64,000 nt of DNA from positions 1,612,001-1,676,000 of the forward strand of contig OZ244811.1 of the NCBI GenBank assembly GCA_965220105.1, written 5' to 3'. The notes under the pieces are model-generated. The model was not told the origin of the DNA. It saw only the letters and a program-made list of their open reading frames with translations, and did no database searches. Both the position numbers and the translations under genes were made by a program. The stretch's first letter is position 1. Each line of letters opens with the position of its first letter. The DNA comes from Bin87 sp965220105 (GTDB lineage: Bacteria > Chloroflexota > Dehalococcoidia > Lucifugimonadales > UBA3495). Below are positions 25,792 to 34,896 of the stretch, piece by piece.

Positions 25792-27163
25792 GTGGTAGGT
25801 GTGATAGAAGATGTGGCAGAGGTGGCCCGTTGGGCCAAGGGAATCGAAGGGGTACACGAGTGCATTGCGGGACGATTCCGGCGTCCCGAGCCGCGTAGGC
25901 GGGCGCTGGACTACCTGCGAGGGCTGCTCAGTCCCGTGGAACGCAAGAACGGCTGGCAACTGGCGGAGCAGGCGGGGGACGCCACCCCCTATGGGGTGCA
26001 GCACCTGCTGTCCACCTACGTCTGGGACGCCGACCTGGTTCGCGACGATCTCAGGGACTACGTGGTGGAGCATCTGGGCGACGTCCATGGAGTTATGGAG
26101 TTCTGGTGGTGGACGAGACGGGATTTCTGAAGAAGGGGAACAAGTCCGTTGGGGTGCAGCGGCAGTATAGCGGCACGGCGGGGCGGATCGAGAACTGCCA
26201 GATCGGGGTATTTTTGACCTACGCCTCTGCCCAAGGGAGGACCCTGCTGGACCGGGAACTCTACCTGCCTCGGGTGTGGGCTGATGACCTGGAACGGAGG
26301 CGAGAGGCTGGGGTGCCTGAGAAAGTGGCATTCCGCACCAAGCCGCAACTGGCCCGGCGGATGCTGGAGCGGGCGCTGGAATCGGGAGTGCCCTTCGGCT
26401 GGGTCACTGGGGACGAAGTCTACGGCAACGACCGCAACCTGCGGCGGTGGCTGGAGCGGCGAGACGTTCCCCACGTGCTGGCCGTCAGGAGCAACGAGAA
26501 GCTGTGGGCAGAGACGGACAAGGGATGGCGACAGGTGCGGGCGGACCGGCTGGCGCCTGGGGTGGAGGAACCCGGCTGGGTGCGGCGCAGCGCGGGCGAC
26601 GGCGCCAAGGGACCCCGGGTATACGATTGGGCGCGGGTGGAGATCCGGCCCCTGAAGGAGCCGGGCAAGGGGTACTGGCTGCTGGTCCGGCGCAGCATCG
26701 CCAAGCCCGGGGAGTTGGCCTATTACGTCTGCTTCGGCCCGGTTGATACGACTCTGGAGGAACTGGTGCGGGTGGCCGGAACTCGTTGGACCATCGAAGA
26801 ATGCTTTGAGGAGGCCAAGGGAGAGGTGGGTCTGGACCAGTATGAAGTCCGGAAATGGGATGGCTGGTACCGGCACATCACCCTGGCGATGCTGGCCCAC
26901 GCCTGCCTGGCGGTGGTCAGGCGCCAGGCGTTGGAACAAGGAGGTCCGGGGGAAAAGGGGGCTGTCCCAGCTTGGACGAAAAGCTGATACCCCTGACGGT
27001 GCCCGAGGTCCGGCGGTTGCTCTACCGGCTGATATGGAGACATCAACCTACGGACGAATCAGTGCTGCGGTGGTCCCGGTGGAGACGGCGGCACCAGGCA
27101 ACGGCCCGGCGCTGCCATTACCGACGCCGCCTGAAACTCCTCACCACATTTCTGCAACTGTAG
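25792..27163 (+). pseudogene. IS701-family (DDE_5) transposase, frameshifted
   Basis: From a GTG at 25792: GRFRRPEPRRRALDYLRGLLSPVERKNGWQLAEQ, then WDADLVRDDLRDYVVEHLGD. An exact 8-bp duplication (26087-26102) breaks the frame before VVDETGFLKKGNKSVGVQRQYSG, which with WVTGDEVYG and WTIEECFEEAKGEVGLDQYE supplies the catalytic acids. A second shift near 26950-26990 precedes LIPLTVPEVRRLLYRL and the C-terminus. Two shifts make it inactive as read. Confidence 0.88.
26087..26102 (+). repeat. 8-bp perfect tandem duplication in the IS701 transposase
   Basis: ATGGAGTT twice in a row. Removing one copy restores HGVLVVDETGF in one frame. Confidence 0.95.
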
Positions 27164-27269
27164 TACTAAGAGGATTGGAGTAGCGAAATCGCCTTCCAAA
27201 CGGGATTGTTGACACTAGTCTGACCATTATCTAACCTACCAGTAGCGGATATCATCAGGAAAGGAAATC

Positions 27270-27605
27270 ATGCAACCACATGAGATGGCAACGAACAATA
27301 TGCCGGCACCGATACGAGAAGCCCGCCAAGTGTACAAAACAGAACCCATGGCGGCAGCCCTGATGCTCCACGATGGAATCAGCGGACTGAAAAGGACCTC
27401 AGCGCCACGGATCGATGTCCAAGGTTCGCACCAGGAGGAACTCCCTCACGGCGAAAGCGTCCTGCGCGCAGCACTCTGGACCCTAGACGTCATGGGCGAA
27501 GACGCCCGAGCGGGCATCGCGCCGACACCAAGCGAATGGGACCTGAACATCTCTGTCGCCGAGAGCATCGTGCGTATGTTGGAAACAGCCAATGACCCAA
27601 CCTGA
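27270..27605 (+). CDS. Hypothetical protein
   Basis: 111 residues. AGGAAAGGAA precedes the ATG. Contains EARQVYKTEPMAAALMLHDGISGL and SVAESIVRMLETANDPT. A rho-independent terminator follows at 27635. No family recognised. It lies in the accessory island right of the nested IS elements. Confidence 0.55.
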   Translation: MQPHEMATNNMPAPIREARQVYKTEPMAAALMLHDGISGLKRTSAPRIDVQGSHQEELPHGESVLRAALWTLDVMGEDARAGIAPTPSEWDLNISVAESIVRMLETANDPT

Positions 27606-27634
27606 CCTGACCAACCTCTACCGTACACGCACCG

Positions 27635-27662
27635 AAGCCCGGCTCCAGTCAGCCGGGCTTTT
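27635..27662 (+). terminator. Rho-independent terminator
   Basis: AAGCCCGGCT, CCAGTC loop, AGCCGGGCTT, then TT: a 10-bp perfect stem with a short T-run, 30 bp after the stop of the gene at 27270. Confidence 0.75.
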
Positions 27663-27893
27663 GCTGCGAAACAACCCATCGTGCCAATTCGAGGCCACGC
27701 CAGAGGCAGACCTAGAACGATCAAACATCGGCATGATGATATGGTCAGCCGCCATAGACCTAGGGGGTCGATCCTGCTACTCCAAGAGACACAAACTACG
27801 CCGACAGGACGGTCGCCTCAGATATCGCAGTTCATCACAAGGATATTACACCCCCAACTCCCCCAGCTACGCTTGAACGTCGCCTGGTCCATC

Positions 27894-28109
27894 CTAGTAT
27901 TACAGTCGCGCTTTGCAGGAAGAACTCATGTCGCTGACCGTGCCCGAAGTTAGACGGCTGTTATGCAGGTAGCTGTGACTACTTTATGAGAACGTTGACC
28001 TGCCTATATGGTAGCCGCGGTGGGGCCGGCGGCATCAAGCCCGAGCCTTGGAATCCGTTACCAGAGACACTTTCAGAGGCCCTCAATTCAAGCGCGGCTG
28101 TAATACTAG
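27894..28109. mobile_element. IS701-derived MITE
   Basis: 216 bp bounded by CTAG, with inverted ends CTAGTATTACAGTCGCGCTT and CTAGTATTACAGCCGCGCTT. Inside, on the plus strand, SLTVPEVRRLL and a degenerate W-x-R-W-x-RRHQARA match the C-terminus of the IS701-like transposase at 27.0 kb, so it is an internal-deletion derivative of a related element. Confidence 0.8.
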
Positions 28110-28327
28110 TCCAGCTGCACAACATCCAGCACCGGGGTGGACACGACCCAATCAGATTCGGGACCGCAGCAGCGGCAGCGCGGTAGAGCATCGCCGTACT
28201 CAACCACCTGCTACTACCCGAAAACCAGATTGACCCGAAATCGTACAACTGGCTCGCCAGAGTAAGGGCACAATACGTCAACTCTTTCAGAGACGAACCA
28301 CCAGAACGGTGGCCCATCATCGAGCCG

Positions 28328-28819
28328 GTGCTCCTGAATGCCGTAATTCCAAACACCGGGGCAACGCCCCTCCATTGGGCAGCCCAAAACCACGACGCCC
28401 ACGCCGTCGATGCGCTGATTGACCAAGGCGCCCGCGTAGACGCCCGGGACAACTCCAAGCAAACGCCGTTGCACTGGGCCGGCCGGAATGGCACACCCCA
28501 AACAGTCTCCAGGCTGCTACACCACGGCGCGGACGTGGACGACCTCGCCAACCCCGGGAGCCCTCTGCACTACGCCGCCGGCTTCAACGAATACGACACC
28601 GTCGCAGCGCTCATCAACAACCAGGCGAACGTGAACAGGCGAGACGCCAACGAAGAGTCTCCACTGCACTGGGCAGCACGCTGGCAGCATGACGCCGCAG
28701 TGGCGCGATTACTCATCCAGGCCGGCTCAAGAAGAGACGCCTTCAGCTTCAACGGCCAGAGCCCATACGACCTCGCGGTAGTGCACCAATCCTACTTTGC
28801 AGACCTGCTCGCCATTTAA
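28328..28819 (+). CDS. Ankyrin-repeat protein (probably the C-terminal part of a larger gene)
   Basis: 163 residues from a GTG at 28328; the frame is open back to the TAG at 28184. Four to five ankyrin repeats are visible: GATPLHWAAQNHDAHAVDALIDQGARVDARD, QTPLHWAGRNG, GSPLHYAAGFNEYD and ESPLHWAARWQHD. Ankyrin repeats bind other proteins. Without the TAG and the MITE this would be fused to a helical N-terminal domain. Confidence 0.75.
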   Translation: MLLNAVIPNTGATPLHWAAQNHDAHAVDALIDQGARVDARDNSKQTPLHWAGRNGTPQTVSRLLHHGADVDDLANPGSPLHYAAGFNEYDTVAALINNQANVNRRDANEESPLHWAARWQHDAAVARLLIQAGSRRDAFSFNGQSPYDLAVVHQSYFADLLAI

Positions 28820-29016
28820 CCGCAGCACTGCTCCAGTGCCAGCAGGAATATTCCCGCCGGTACTCGTCCAGATTAAGGAAGTGCCGAGAAGCGCACTAGG
28901 TTCAGGCAAACAAAGAACACAAACCAACCCAGCAAACCAGAACCCCGTGCGCCAACACGAGGTTCATTTTTGGCACGCCGCCAACATCAGAGGACAGGAC
29001 GTACAACCGGAATACG
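28820..29016. other. Intergenic stretch, nothing recognised
   Basis: About 200 bp between the ankyrin gene and the TnpB end remnant. No gene or repeat found. Confidence 0.5.
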
Positions 29017-29118
29017 AGGCGATTTCGCTACTCCACAGCTCAGATGGGAAGCAACATGAGGACATGAAGGCATCGGGAATACAATCAACCACCCTGCAGT
29101 ACCGGGCCACCACATCAA
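29017..29118 (+). mobile_element. Left-end remnant of a TnpB element
   Basis: Matches 13542-13643 almost base for base: the AGGCGATTTCGCTACTCC terminus, CACAGCTCAGATGGGAA, and the tnpB start MKASGIQ followed by TTLQYRATTS. Homology ends about 17 codons into tnpB. The sequence from 29119 to about 29340 holds no recognisable gene. Confidence 0.85.
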
Positions 29119-29339
29119 GATCAAGGGCGGCAGCCACCAAGGACAAACCGTTTCAGCGCGAACAACACGGGCGCGACTGGTTGCGCACACCAGCAGGTGG
29201 GCCGCATCACGACGCCACACCATCACGGCACAAAACAAATGAGAAAAGGAGTAATACGGTTATCGTAGGCCGAGTTCCCACAAAAACACACGACAGCGCC
29301 ACCGCGTACGTAATTCGTGTTTGAATCCCCTACTTGAAC

Positions 29340-29435
29340 TATCCTGCATCAAGGGAGAGGGGGAAGCACCGGGGTTCACCCTCACGCCGGCCCTCTCGCG
29401 TCGAGGGAGAGGGGGAAGTACCGGGGGCAGGTGAT
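29340..29435. repeat. Interspersed palindromic repeat (CCCTCTC/GAGAGGG type)
   Basis: Two copies of a GAGGGAGAGGGGGAAG-type arm around CACCCTCACGCCGGCCCTCTC. The same family occurs at 55133 and around the IS110 element at 57439. Confidence 0.7.
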
Positions 29436-29491
29436 AAACTGGGGATGTGGCGATGCGAGCCGAAACCTGTCGCCAGATTGGGGATGTCACG

Positions 29492-30250
29492 ATGCCACCA
29501 GAAATTCGCGCCATCGGAATCGAAGGGTTGCCCGAAGTGCAGGCCGGGGACGATCTAGCAACCCAGATAATGGATGCCTGCGCCGGCCAGGGCACGCCAA
29601 TTGAAGACGGCGACGTCCTGGTGGTGACTCAGAAAATCGTCAGTAAGGCCGAGGGTCGGGTCATGACGATCGACGACGTAGAGGCGTCTCCGCTGGCGGT
29701 GGCGATAACCGAAGGTCACCGTCGGGACCCGCGGCACACCGAAATGATCCTGAGGGAGAGCCGCCGCATCGTCCGCATGGATCGGGGCGTCATCATCAGC
29801 GAGACCTACCACGGTTATATCTGCGCCAACGCCGGCATCGACGCTTCGAACATTCCCGGCGCGAACGCCATTTGCCTGCTGCCGGTGGACCCGGACGCAT
29901 CGGCCCAGGGAATCCGGGAAGCGGTGCGGGCCAGGCTGGGCGTGGATGTCGCGGTGCTGGTTTCCGATACCTTTGGGCGTCCCTGGCGCAACGGCGCCAC
30001 CAACGTGTCCATCGGCGTTGCCGGGTTCAACCCGGTGGTGAGTTACATAGGCGAGTTCGACCCCCACGGCAACGAGTTGCACACCACGACCATCGCCGTG
30101 GCCGACGAACTGGCGGCGACGGCGGAGTTGGTTACGGGCAAACTGCTGGGCGTGCCGGTCGCCATCATCAGGGGTTATCCCTACGAGCGGATGGACGAAG
30201 CGAGCAGCAGCGCCATCGTGCGGGATGGCGACAAGGATTTGTTCCGATAA
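29492..30250 (+). CDS. cofE: Coenzyme F420-0:L-glutamate ligase
   Basis: 252 residues from the ATG at 29492; ATG 29453 is possible but the extra residues are not typical. CofE adds L-glutamate to F420-0 with GTP. Family motifs: DGDVLVVTQKIVSKAEGRV, ESRRIVRM, ETYHGYICANAGIDASNI, VLVSDTFGRPWRNGATNVSIG and DELAATAELVTGKLLG. It indicates that the cell makes the deazaflavin cofactor F420. It stands apart from the accessory island and has the base composition of the core chromosome. Confidence 0.95.
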   Translation: MPPEIRAIGIEGLPEVQAGDDLATQIMDACAGQGTPIEDGDVLVVTQKIVSKAEGRVMTIDDVEASPLAVAITEGHRRDPRHTEMILRESRRIVRMDRGVIISETYHGYICANAGIDASNIPGANAICLLPVDPDASAQGIREAVRARLGVDVAVLVSDTFGRPWRNGATNVSIGVAGFNPVVSYIGEFDPHGNELHTTTIAVADELAATAELVTGKLLGVPVAIIRGYPYERMDEASSSAIVRDGDKDLFR

Positions 30251-30293
30251 TTTGCTCTGCCGGGCGGGAGCGCCCGGTCAGTTTCCGGCGTCG

Positions 30294-31442
30294 CTAGTTC
30301 GGACCGTCCTCGACGGGCAGGGCGAGTTGATATTGGGCGGCGCCGGTGGATTTGCGGGTCGCCGACGCAAACTCATCGGCCCGGTCATCCGTATCATCGT
30401 TGGCTGGCGTGAATCCGGAGACGCCCACGCCAAGCAGGCGAAAAGTCCGGTCCGGGGCGAGTTCGCGCTCCAGCAATATCCAGGCGGTGGCGTCGATTGC
30501 GGCGCCCAGGTTGACGGCGGCGGGCAGCGTCGTCTGCCGGGTGAAGGTCGTGAAATCGGAAAGGCGCATCTTGACGGTCACGGTGCGGCCGGCCAATGAC
30601 TTGCGGGTCAACGCGCTGGCTACGCTGTTGGACAACCGCTCCACCACGGGGCGCAGTTCATCCGGCGTTCCGATATCTTCCCGGAAGGTGGTTTCGCTGC
30701 TGACGGATTTCGTGGCGCGCACGGTTTGGACCGGAGATTCGTCGATACCGCGAGCGTGGTCGCGGATGCTGGAGCCGCGCTTGCCGAATCGTCGCGCGAA
30801 CCATTCATCGGGCATACGGGCCAGGTCGCCGATGGTGTGGACGCCGTCGGCCTGGAGGCGGCTGGCGGATTTGGGGCCGATGCCCAGCAACTTGCCAACC
30901 GGCAGAGGCGCCAGAAATGCCTGTTCTTCGCCGATGGGCACCACGACCAGGCCGTCGGGTTTTTGCAAATCCGAAGCGATCTTGGCGACACACTTGCCGG
31001 TGGACAGTCCAACGGACACGGTGAGGCCGGTTTCCGCCGTGACTCGTTCCTTGATGTCGATGGCGATAGCGATAAGGGGACGGTTCAAGGCCGGTTCGGT
31101 GATGTCCAGGTAGGCTTCGTCCAGGGATTGAGGTTCGATTATCGGGGTTACCGAGCGAAAGATCTCCATGATTCGCACCGACATTTCGCGGTAGCGGTCG
31201 AAGCGGGGGCGGACGATGATGCCGTCGGGACAGTGGCGCACGGCAGTAGCCATGGGCATTGCCGAGTGCACGCCGTATTTGCGGGCTTCGTAGGAGGCGG
31301 TGGCGACCACTCCGCGCCCTTCCGGGCTGCCGCCCACCAGTACGGGTTGGCCGCGCAACTCGGGGTTGTCGAGCTGTTCCACGGCAGCGTAGAAGGCGTC
31401 CAGGTCGGCGTGGATAATATGACGGGTCGTCGGTTGAGTCAT
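30294..31442 (-). CDS. dinB: DNA polymerase IV (Y family)
   Basis: 382 residues. Motifs: HIIHADLDAFYAAVEQ (metal Asp), SYEARKYGVHSAMP, and QSLDEAYLDIT with the catalytic Asp and Glu. The little-finger domain follows, and the C-terminus ends QYQLALP, a possible sliding-clamp peptide. It performs translesion synthesis. Converges on cofE with 43 bp between stops. No LexA-like operator was identified. Confidence 0.96.
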   Translation of the reverse strand: MTQPTTRHIIHADLDAFYAAVEQLDNPELRGQPVLVGGSPEGRGVVATASYEARKYGVHSAMPMATAVRHCPDGIIVRPRFDRYREMSVRIMEIFRSVTPIIEPQSLDEAYLDITEPALNRPLIAIAIDIKERVTAETGLTVSVGLSTGKCVAKIASDLQKPDGLVVVPIGEEQAFLAPLPVGKLLGIGPKSASRLQADGVHTIGDLARMPDEWFARRFGKRGSSIRDHARGIDESPVQTVRATKSVSSETTFREDIGTPDELRPVVERLSNSVASALTRKSLAGRTVTVKMRLSDFTTFTRQTTLPAAVNLGAAIDATAWILLERELAPDRTFRLLGVGVSGFTPANDDTDDRADEFASATRKSTGAAQYQLALPVEDGPN

Positions 31443-31540
31443 CGTGATGACCGGGCGCTGGGGCAGCGCAGTCGATAGTTGCCGGCATTGTAACCCGAGG
31501 CCGGGAGTGGCGGCATCCCGTCCCCGTCAGTGTTAGGGCC

Positions 31541-31669
31541 TTTCGATTATCCCCTAATGTCATTGCGAGGAGCGAAGCGACGTGGCAATCCCGCTCATCC
31601 TGAGCCTGTCGAAGGACGCCAACGAGATTGCCATGCTGTGCTCGCAATGACATTGCCGTTAATCGAATA
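31541..31669. repeat. Interspersed palindromic repeat (CATTGCGAGGAGCGAAGCG type)
   Basis: TCATTGCGAGGAGCGAAGCG near the left and GCTCGCAATGACATTGCC near the right form a long inverted repeat inside TTTCGATTA/TAATCGAA flanks. Related copies lie at 41571-43168, 43177-43285, 53495-53552, 55186, 57378 and 63455. The 495-bp gap 31443-31937 otherwise holds only a second inverted repeat (CCTGAGCCTGTCGAAGGA type) near 31735-31790. Confidence 0.85.
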
Positions 31670-31937
31670 GGCGCTGGATTGGCAGTGGGTTGGTAGGACG
31701 ATTGCAAAGTTACGGGGGTTGACTCTACCCGCTCGTCCTGAGCCTGTCGAAGGACGGTCGCCGATGGTTCGACAAGCTCACCATGAGCGGGTGTCCAGGG
31801 ACTTTGCAATCGTCCTGGTGCTACAAGGGTGGGCGTTGCCGTCGTGTCGGTCGGCGTATACACTGGCGGCCCGTTGTGCGTGGCAACCGGAAGGTTGCGA
31901 CGCGGGCGGTGACGGCAACCCCCAGAGGTCGAGCATA

Positions 31938-33251
31938 TTGACTACACCCGGCGAAACTACAACCTCGGAGGAGCGCCCCCGCATATTTTATGGCTGGTGG
32001 ATGGTGGCCATCACGTCGGTGATGAGTCTGTTCGCCAGCGGCATCTTCTTCAGGGGATTCGGGGTGCTGGTACTGCCAATTCGCAACCAGCTGGGCATCT
32101 CGCAGGCGCAGACCAACCTGGTGTTCTCGGTGGCGCGTGCCGAGGGAGGCCTGGAAGGCCCGATCGCGGGGTGGATGATCGACAAGTGGGGCAATCGGGC
32201 AGTGCTGGTGCCATCCCTGGGCATTGCGGTGGTGGGCTACGTCGTAATGGCGTTCTGGATGCCCAACGTGTGGGCCTTCGCGTTCGTTTACCTGGGCCTG
32301 GTATCGCTGGGCAACAGCATGGCGTTCCAACACGCCTGCTTCGCCGGACTGAATCAGTGGTTCCATCGGCGGAGGGCGCTGGCTATATCGGTGCTGGCGG
32401 CGGTGGCGTCGTTGGGAGGTTTGCTGCTAATTCCGACGATGAACCTGCTCATCGACCGGACCAATCTGCAGTGGGGTTTGATCGTTTCGGGGCTCTTTTA
32501 CCTGGTCATCCTGCTGCCCCTGTGCTATTGGTTCCGCAACAAGCCGGAAGACATGGGACTGTTGCCCGACGGCGCGACGCGTCCGGCGATGACCTCGGGT
32601 CGGACGGCGCCACGTCGCGAAGCCCGAGATTACACGGTGCGCGAAGCGTTGCGGACGCAGGCCTACTGGCTGTTGCTGGTGGGAGCCGGGCTGCGGCAAA
32701 CGGCCACGCTGGGCATCCTGGTGAGCCTGTTCCCCATCCTGGTCGACGACAAGGGAATGAGCACGCAGATGGCGGCCAACCTGACCGGAGTGATGTCGGC
32801 GATCAACTTTTTTTCGCGCCTGGCCATGGGCTACGTGGGCGACCGGGTGTCCAAAAAGGCGCTGATGGGTCTGAGCCTTGGGGTGGAGGGAATAGGTTAC
32901 TTCTGTTTGTGGTTGGGTGACTGGCAAACGGCCATCGGCATCACCCTGGTCCTGACGTTCGTAGTTTGCGAAGGGATGATGGACGGGGCTGGCGTAATTG
33001 TTTGGGCGGCCCTGGGCGAGTATTACGGACGCAGCCGGTTCGCCACGTTGCGGGGCTACATAACCTTCGCGTACGCCTGGGCGCTGGTGGCGTCGCCGGT
33101 GTACGCCGGCTGGGTGTACGACAACTTCGGCAACTACAACCGGGCCATCGTGCCGGGGGCCATCTGCGCCTTCGTGGCCGGGGCGTGTTTCTTGTTCATC
33201 AAGACGCCGCCGGAGCTGACGACGGAGCCGTCCGAAGCGGGCACGCCGTAG
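31938..33251 (+). CDS. MFS transporter
   Basis: 437 residues from a TTG at 31938 with AGAGGT 8 bases upstream; the frame extends upstream through repeat sequence that is not native. The protein opens RPRIFYGWWMVAITSVMSLF, typical of the monocarboxylate/oxalate-formate-like MFS group, and has about 12 membrane segments with a central loop near residue 200. The substrate is unknown, possibly an organic acid. Next gene is an aminotransferase on the same strand. Confidence 0.88.
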   Translation: MTTPGETTTSEERPRIFYGWWMVAITSVMSLFASGIFFRGFGVLVLPIRNQLGISQAQTNLVFSVARAEGGLEGPIAGWMIDKWGNRAVLVPSLGIAVVGYVVMAFWMPNVWAFAFVYLGLVSLGNSMAFQHACFAGLNQWFHRRRALAISVLAAVASLGGLLLIPTMNLLIDRTNLQWGLIVSGLFYLVILLPLCYWFRNKPEDMGLLPDGATRPAMTSGRTAPRREARDYTVREALRTQAYWLLLVGAGLRQTATLGILVSLFPILVDDKGMSTQMAANLTGVMSAINFFSRLAMGYVGDRVSKKALMGLSLGVEGIGYFCLWLGDWQTAIGITLVLTFVVCEGMMDGAGVIVWAALGEYYGRSRFATLRGYITFAYAWALVASPVYAGWVYDNFGNYNRAIVPGAICAFVAGACFLFIKTPPELTTEPSEAGTP

Positions 33252-33265
33252 GGTGCCCGTAAGAT

Positions 33266-33295
33266 GGCTATGCTACAAAACGGCTATGCTACAAT
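33266..33295 (+). promoter_or_regulatory. Duplicated extended -10 element before the aminotransferase gene
   Basis: GGCTATGCTACAA occurs twice with a 16-bp period. The second copy ends TGCTACAAT, an extended -10 (TGnTACAAT), 47 bp before the ATG at 33342. The repeat is clear; promoter use is inferred. Confidence 0.4.
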
Positions 33296-33341
33296 GACGC
33301 CGCCGGCCAGTTAATACAAACGAAACATTTGGAGCCTGAAT

Positions 33342-34676
33342 ATGCCCACGATTCTGGAACAGTACATCTCACAACACCCAGGCTCCGCCGAACGATATCG
33401 GGAGGCGGTGGGCATTTTCCCCGGCGGCGTTACCCACGACAACCGGTACGCCGAACCCTTCCCGCTGTACATAACCCGCGGGCAGGGTCCCCGCAAATGG
33501 GACGTGGACGGCCACGAGTACATCGACTACGTTTCGGGCCACGGGGCGCTGATCCTGGGTCATTCCCACCCGGCGGTGGCCGACGCCGTCGCCGAGCAGA
33601 TGCGTCGCGGCACCCACTTGGGAGCCTGTACCGACGAGGAGCTGCGCTGGGCCCGGGCCATCATGAACCTGATGCCGGCCATCGAACGGGTGCGGTTCCA
33701 CAGCAGCGGCACCGAAGCAACGCTGATGGCCATGCGCCTGGCCCGGGCCTACACGGGTCGCAACAAAATTATCAAGCTGCAGGATCACTTCCACGGGTGG
33801 CACGACTACGCCATGGCCGGGTCGGACCGGCCGGCGCCCGGCATCCCCGCCGAGTCCTGGGGTAGCATGGTCATCGTGCCGGCTGGCGACCTGGACGCCG
33901 TGGAGCAGGCCATGGAACGCGATTCGGACATTGCGGCCATCATCCTGGAGCCCACGGGCGCCCACTACGGGCAGCTGCCTTTCGACGTGCCCGAGTACCT
34001 GTCGGGTCTGCGCCAACTCTGCGACCAACACGACGTGGTTTTGATATTTGACGAGGTGGTGACGGGATTTCGGGCCTCCGCGGGAGGCGCGCAGGTGCGA
34101 TACGGCGTGACGCCCGACCTGACCACCCTGGCCAAGATCGTGGCCGGGGCGTTGCCGGGTGGAGCGGTAGGCGGCAGGGCTGATATCGTGGACATGATCG
34201 CGCAGCGCGGCGACCCGGAATGGGACAATACCCAGCGCGTCTACCACCCGGGCACCTTCAACGGCAACCCGCTGTCGGCCGTGGCCGGCGCCACCTGCCT
34301 GGAGCTGATCGCCGCCGAGCCCATCAATCAGCAGGCCGATGCCATGGCTGCCCGCCTGAAGTCCGGACTGAATGACGTGTTCTCGCGGATGGAGGTGAAC
34401 GGCCATGCCTACGGTGTGGCGTCAATGATTCACTTTACGCTGGCCGACGGCGACTTCGACCATGAATTCGGGCCGGAGGTGAATCGTCGCATCAAGGCCG
34501 CCGCCGCCAGCGCCGCCGTAACGGGCATCAAGCGGGGTTTGCAGAATCGGGGCGTGGACATCATGGGCCGGGACGCCCTGCTGGTGTCGGCGATGCACAA
34601 CGCGGCGGACATCGACCAGACGCTGGCGGCTTTTGAGGCGACGCTGGCGCAGATTCGGGAGGAGGGATTGATTTGA
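33342..34676 (+). CDS. Class-III aminotransferase, glutamate-1-semialdehyde aminomutase-like
   Basis: 444 residues with GGAG before the ATG. PLP-dependent fold type I. PGGVTHDNRY, WDVDGHEYIDYVSGHGALILGHSHP, RFHSSGTEATLMAMRLARA, VLIFDEVVTGFR and the PLP Lys265 in LAKIVAGALPGGAVGG. Similar to HemL but no hem genes are nearby, so it may act on another amino compound. Likely monocistronic or linked with the two small membrane genes that follow. Confidence 0.9.
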   Translation: MPTILEQYISQHPGSAERYREAVGIFPGGVTHDNRYAEPFPLYITRGQGPRKWDVDGHEYIDYVSGHGALILGHSHPAVADAVAEQMRRGTHLGACTDEELRWARAIMNLMPAIERVRFHSSGTEATLMAMRLARAYTGRNKIIKLQDHFHGWHDYAMAGSDRPAPGIPAESWGSMVIVPAGDLDAVEQAMERDSDIAAIILEPTGAHYGQLPFDVPEYLSGLRQLCDQHDVVLIFDEVVTGFRASAGGAQVRYGVTPDLTTLAKIVAGALPGGAVGGRADIVDMIAQRGDPEWDNTQRVYHPGTFNGNPLSAVAGATCLELIAAEPINQQADAMAARLKSGLNDVFSRMEVNGHAYGVASMIHFTLADGDFDHEFGPEVNRRIKAAAASAAVTGIKRGLQNRGVDIMGRDALLVSAMHNAADIDQTLAAFEATLAQIREEGLI

Positions 34677-34716
34677 AGATTGCAGACCTCCATTTGGTCA
34701 CGCGGACCCTCTGCTC

Positions 34717-34896
34717 ATGAAATTCGTTGCGGTGGGCGTCGGTATCCTCGTCGCCGTAACTTTGTTCCTGTTGGTATTCGCTGCCGAGCTGTCAGAAAGT
34801 GCCCTGCGTGCAACTGCGGTCGGCCTGCTGGCCGGGTTGATTGGCTTTGGTTTTTCAGTGTGGATAGTCCAATTCCTCTCGGATTCCTGGCGATGA
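34717..34896 (+). CDS. Small membrane protein 1 of a coupled pair
   Basis: 59 residues: MKFVAVGVGILVAVTLFLLVF, a short polar loop ELSESALR, then a second hydrophobic helix AGLIGFGFSVWIVQFL. Two membrane segments. Its TGA overlaps the next ATG by 4 bp. No family recognised; the coupling supports both being real. Confidence 0.55.
   Translation: MKFVAVGVGILVAVTLFLLVFAAELSESALRATAVGLLAGLIGFGFSVWIVQFLSDSWR

Larger units (their letters stand above)
25731..27163 (+). mobile_element. IS701-like element
   Basis: Ends CTACAGTTGCAGAA and, inverted, TTCTGCAACTGTAG; TA occurs on both sides. It lies two bases beyond the target duplication of the IS5 element, so the two are adjacent in one target gene. 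Confidence 0.8.
27592..28327 (+). pseudogene. HEPN-like domain gene, broken by a MITE; probably once fused to the ankyrin repeats
   Basis: The frame from about 27592 reads TRTEARLQSAGLLLRNN and IGMMIWSAAIDLG. It shifts at a G5 run near 27765 into ISQFITRILHPQLPQLRLNVAWSIL. The MITE at 27894 is inserted here. Joining its flanking CTAG sites continues VQLHNIQHRGGHD, meets one TAG at 28184, and then runs in frame through SYNWLARVRAQY into the ankyrin ORF. The helical, Leu-rich layout with a Trp and LHN motif resembles HEPN-type domains, but I am not certain. The terminator at 27635 lies in this frame, so the real start may be downstream. Confidence 0.4.

Noticed and set aside
29300..29330. tRNA 3' end / attachment site remnant
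   Set aside because: A TTCGTGTTTGAATCCCC stretch looks a little like a T-arm, but no acceptor stem pairs and no matching tRNA is at the other side of the island.
33369..34406. 345-codon open frame on the minus strand
   Set aside because: Antisense to the aminotransferase gene; His/Val-rich, no motif.
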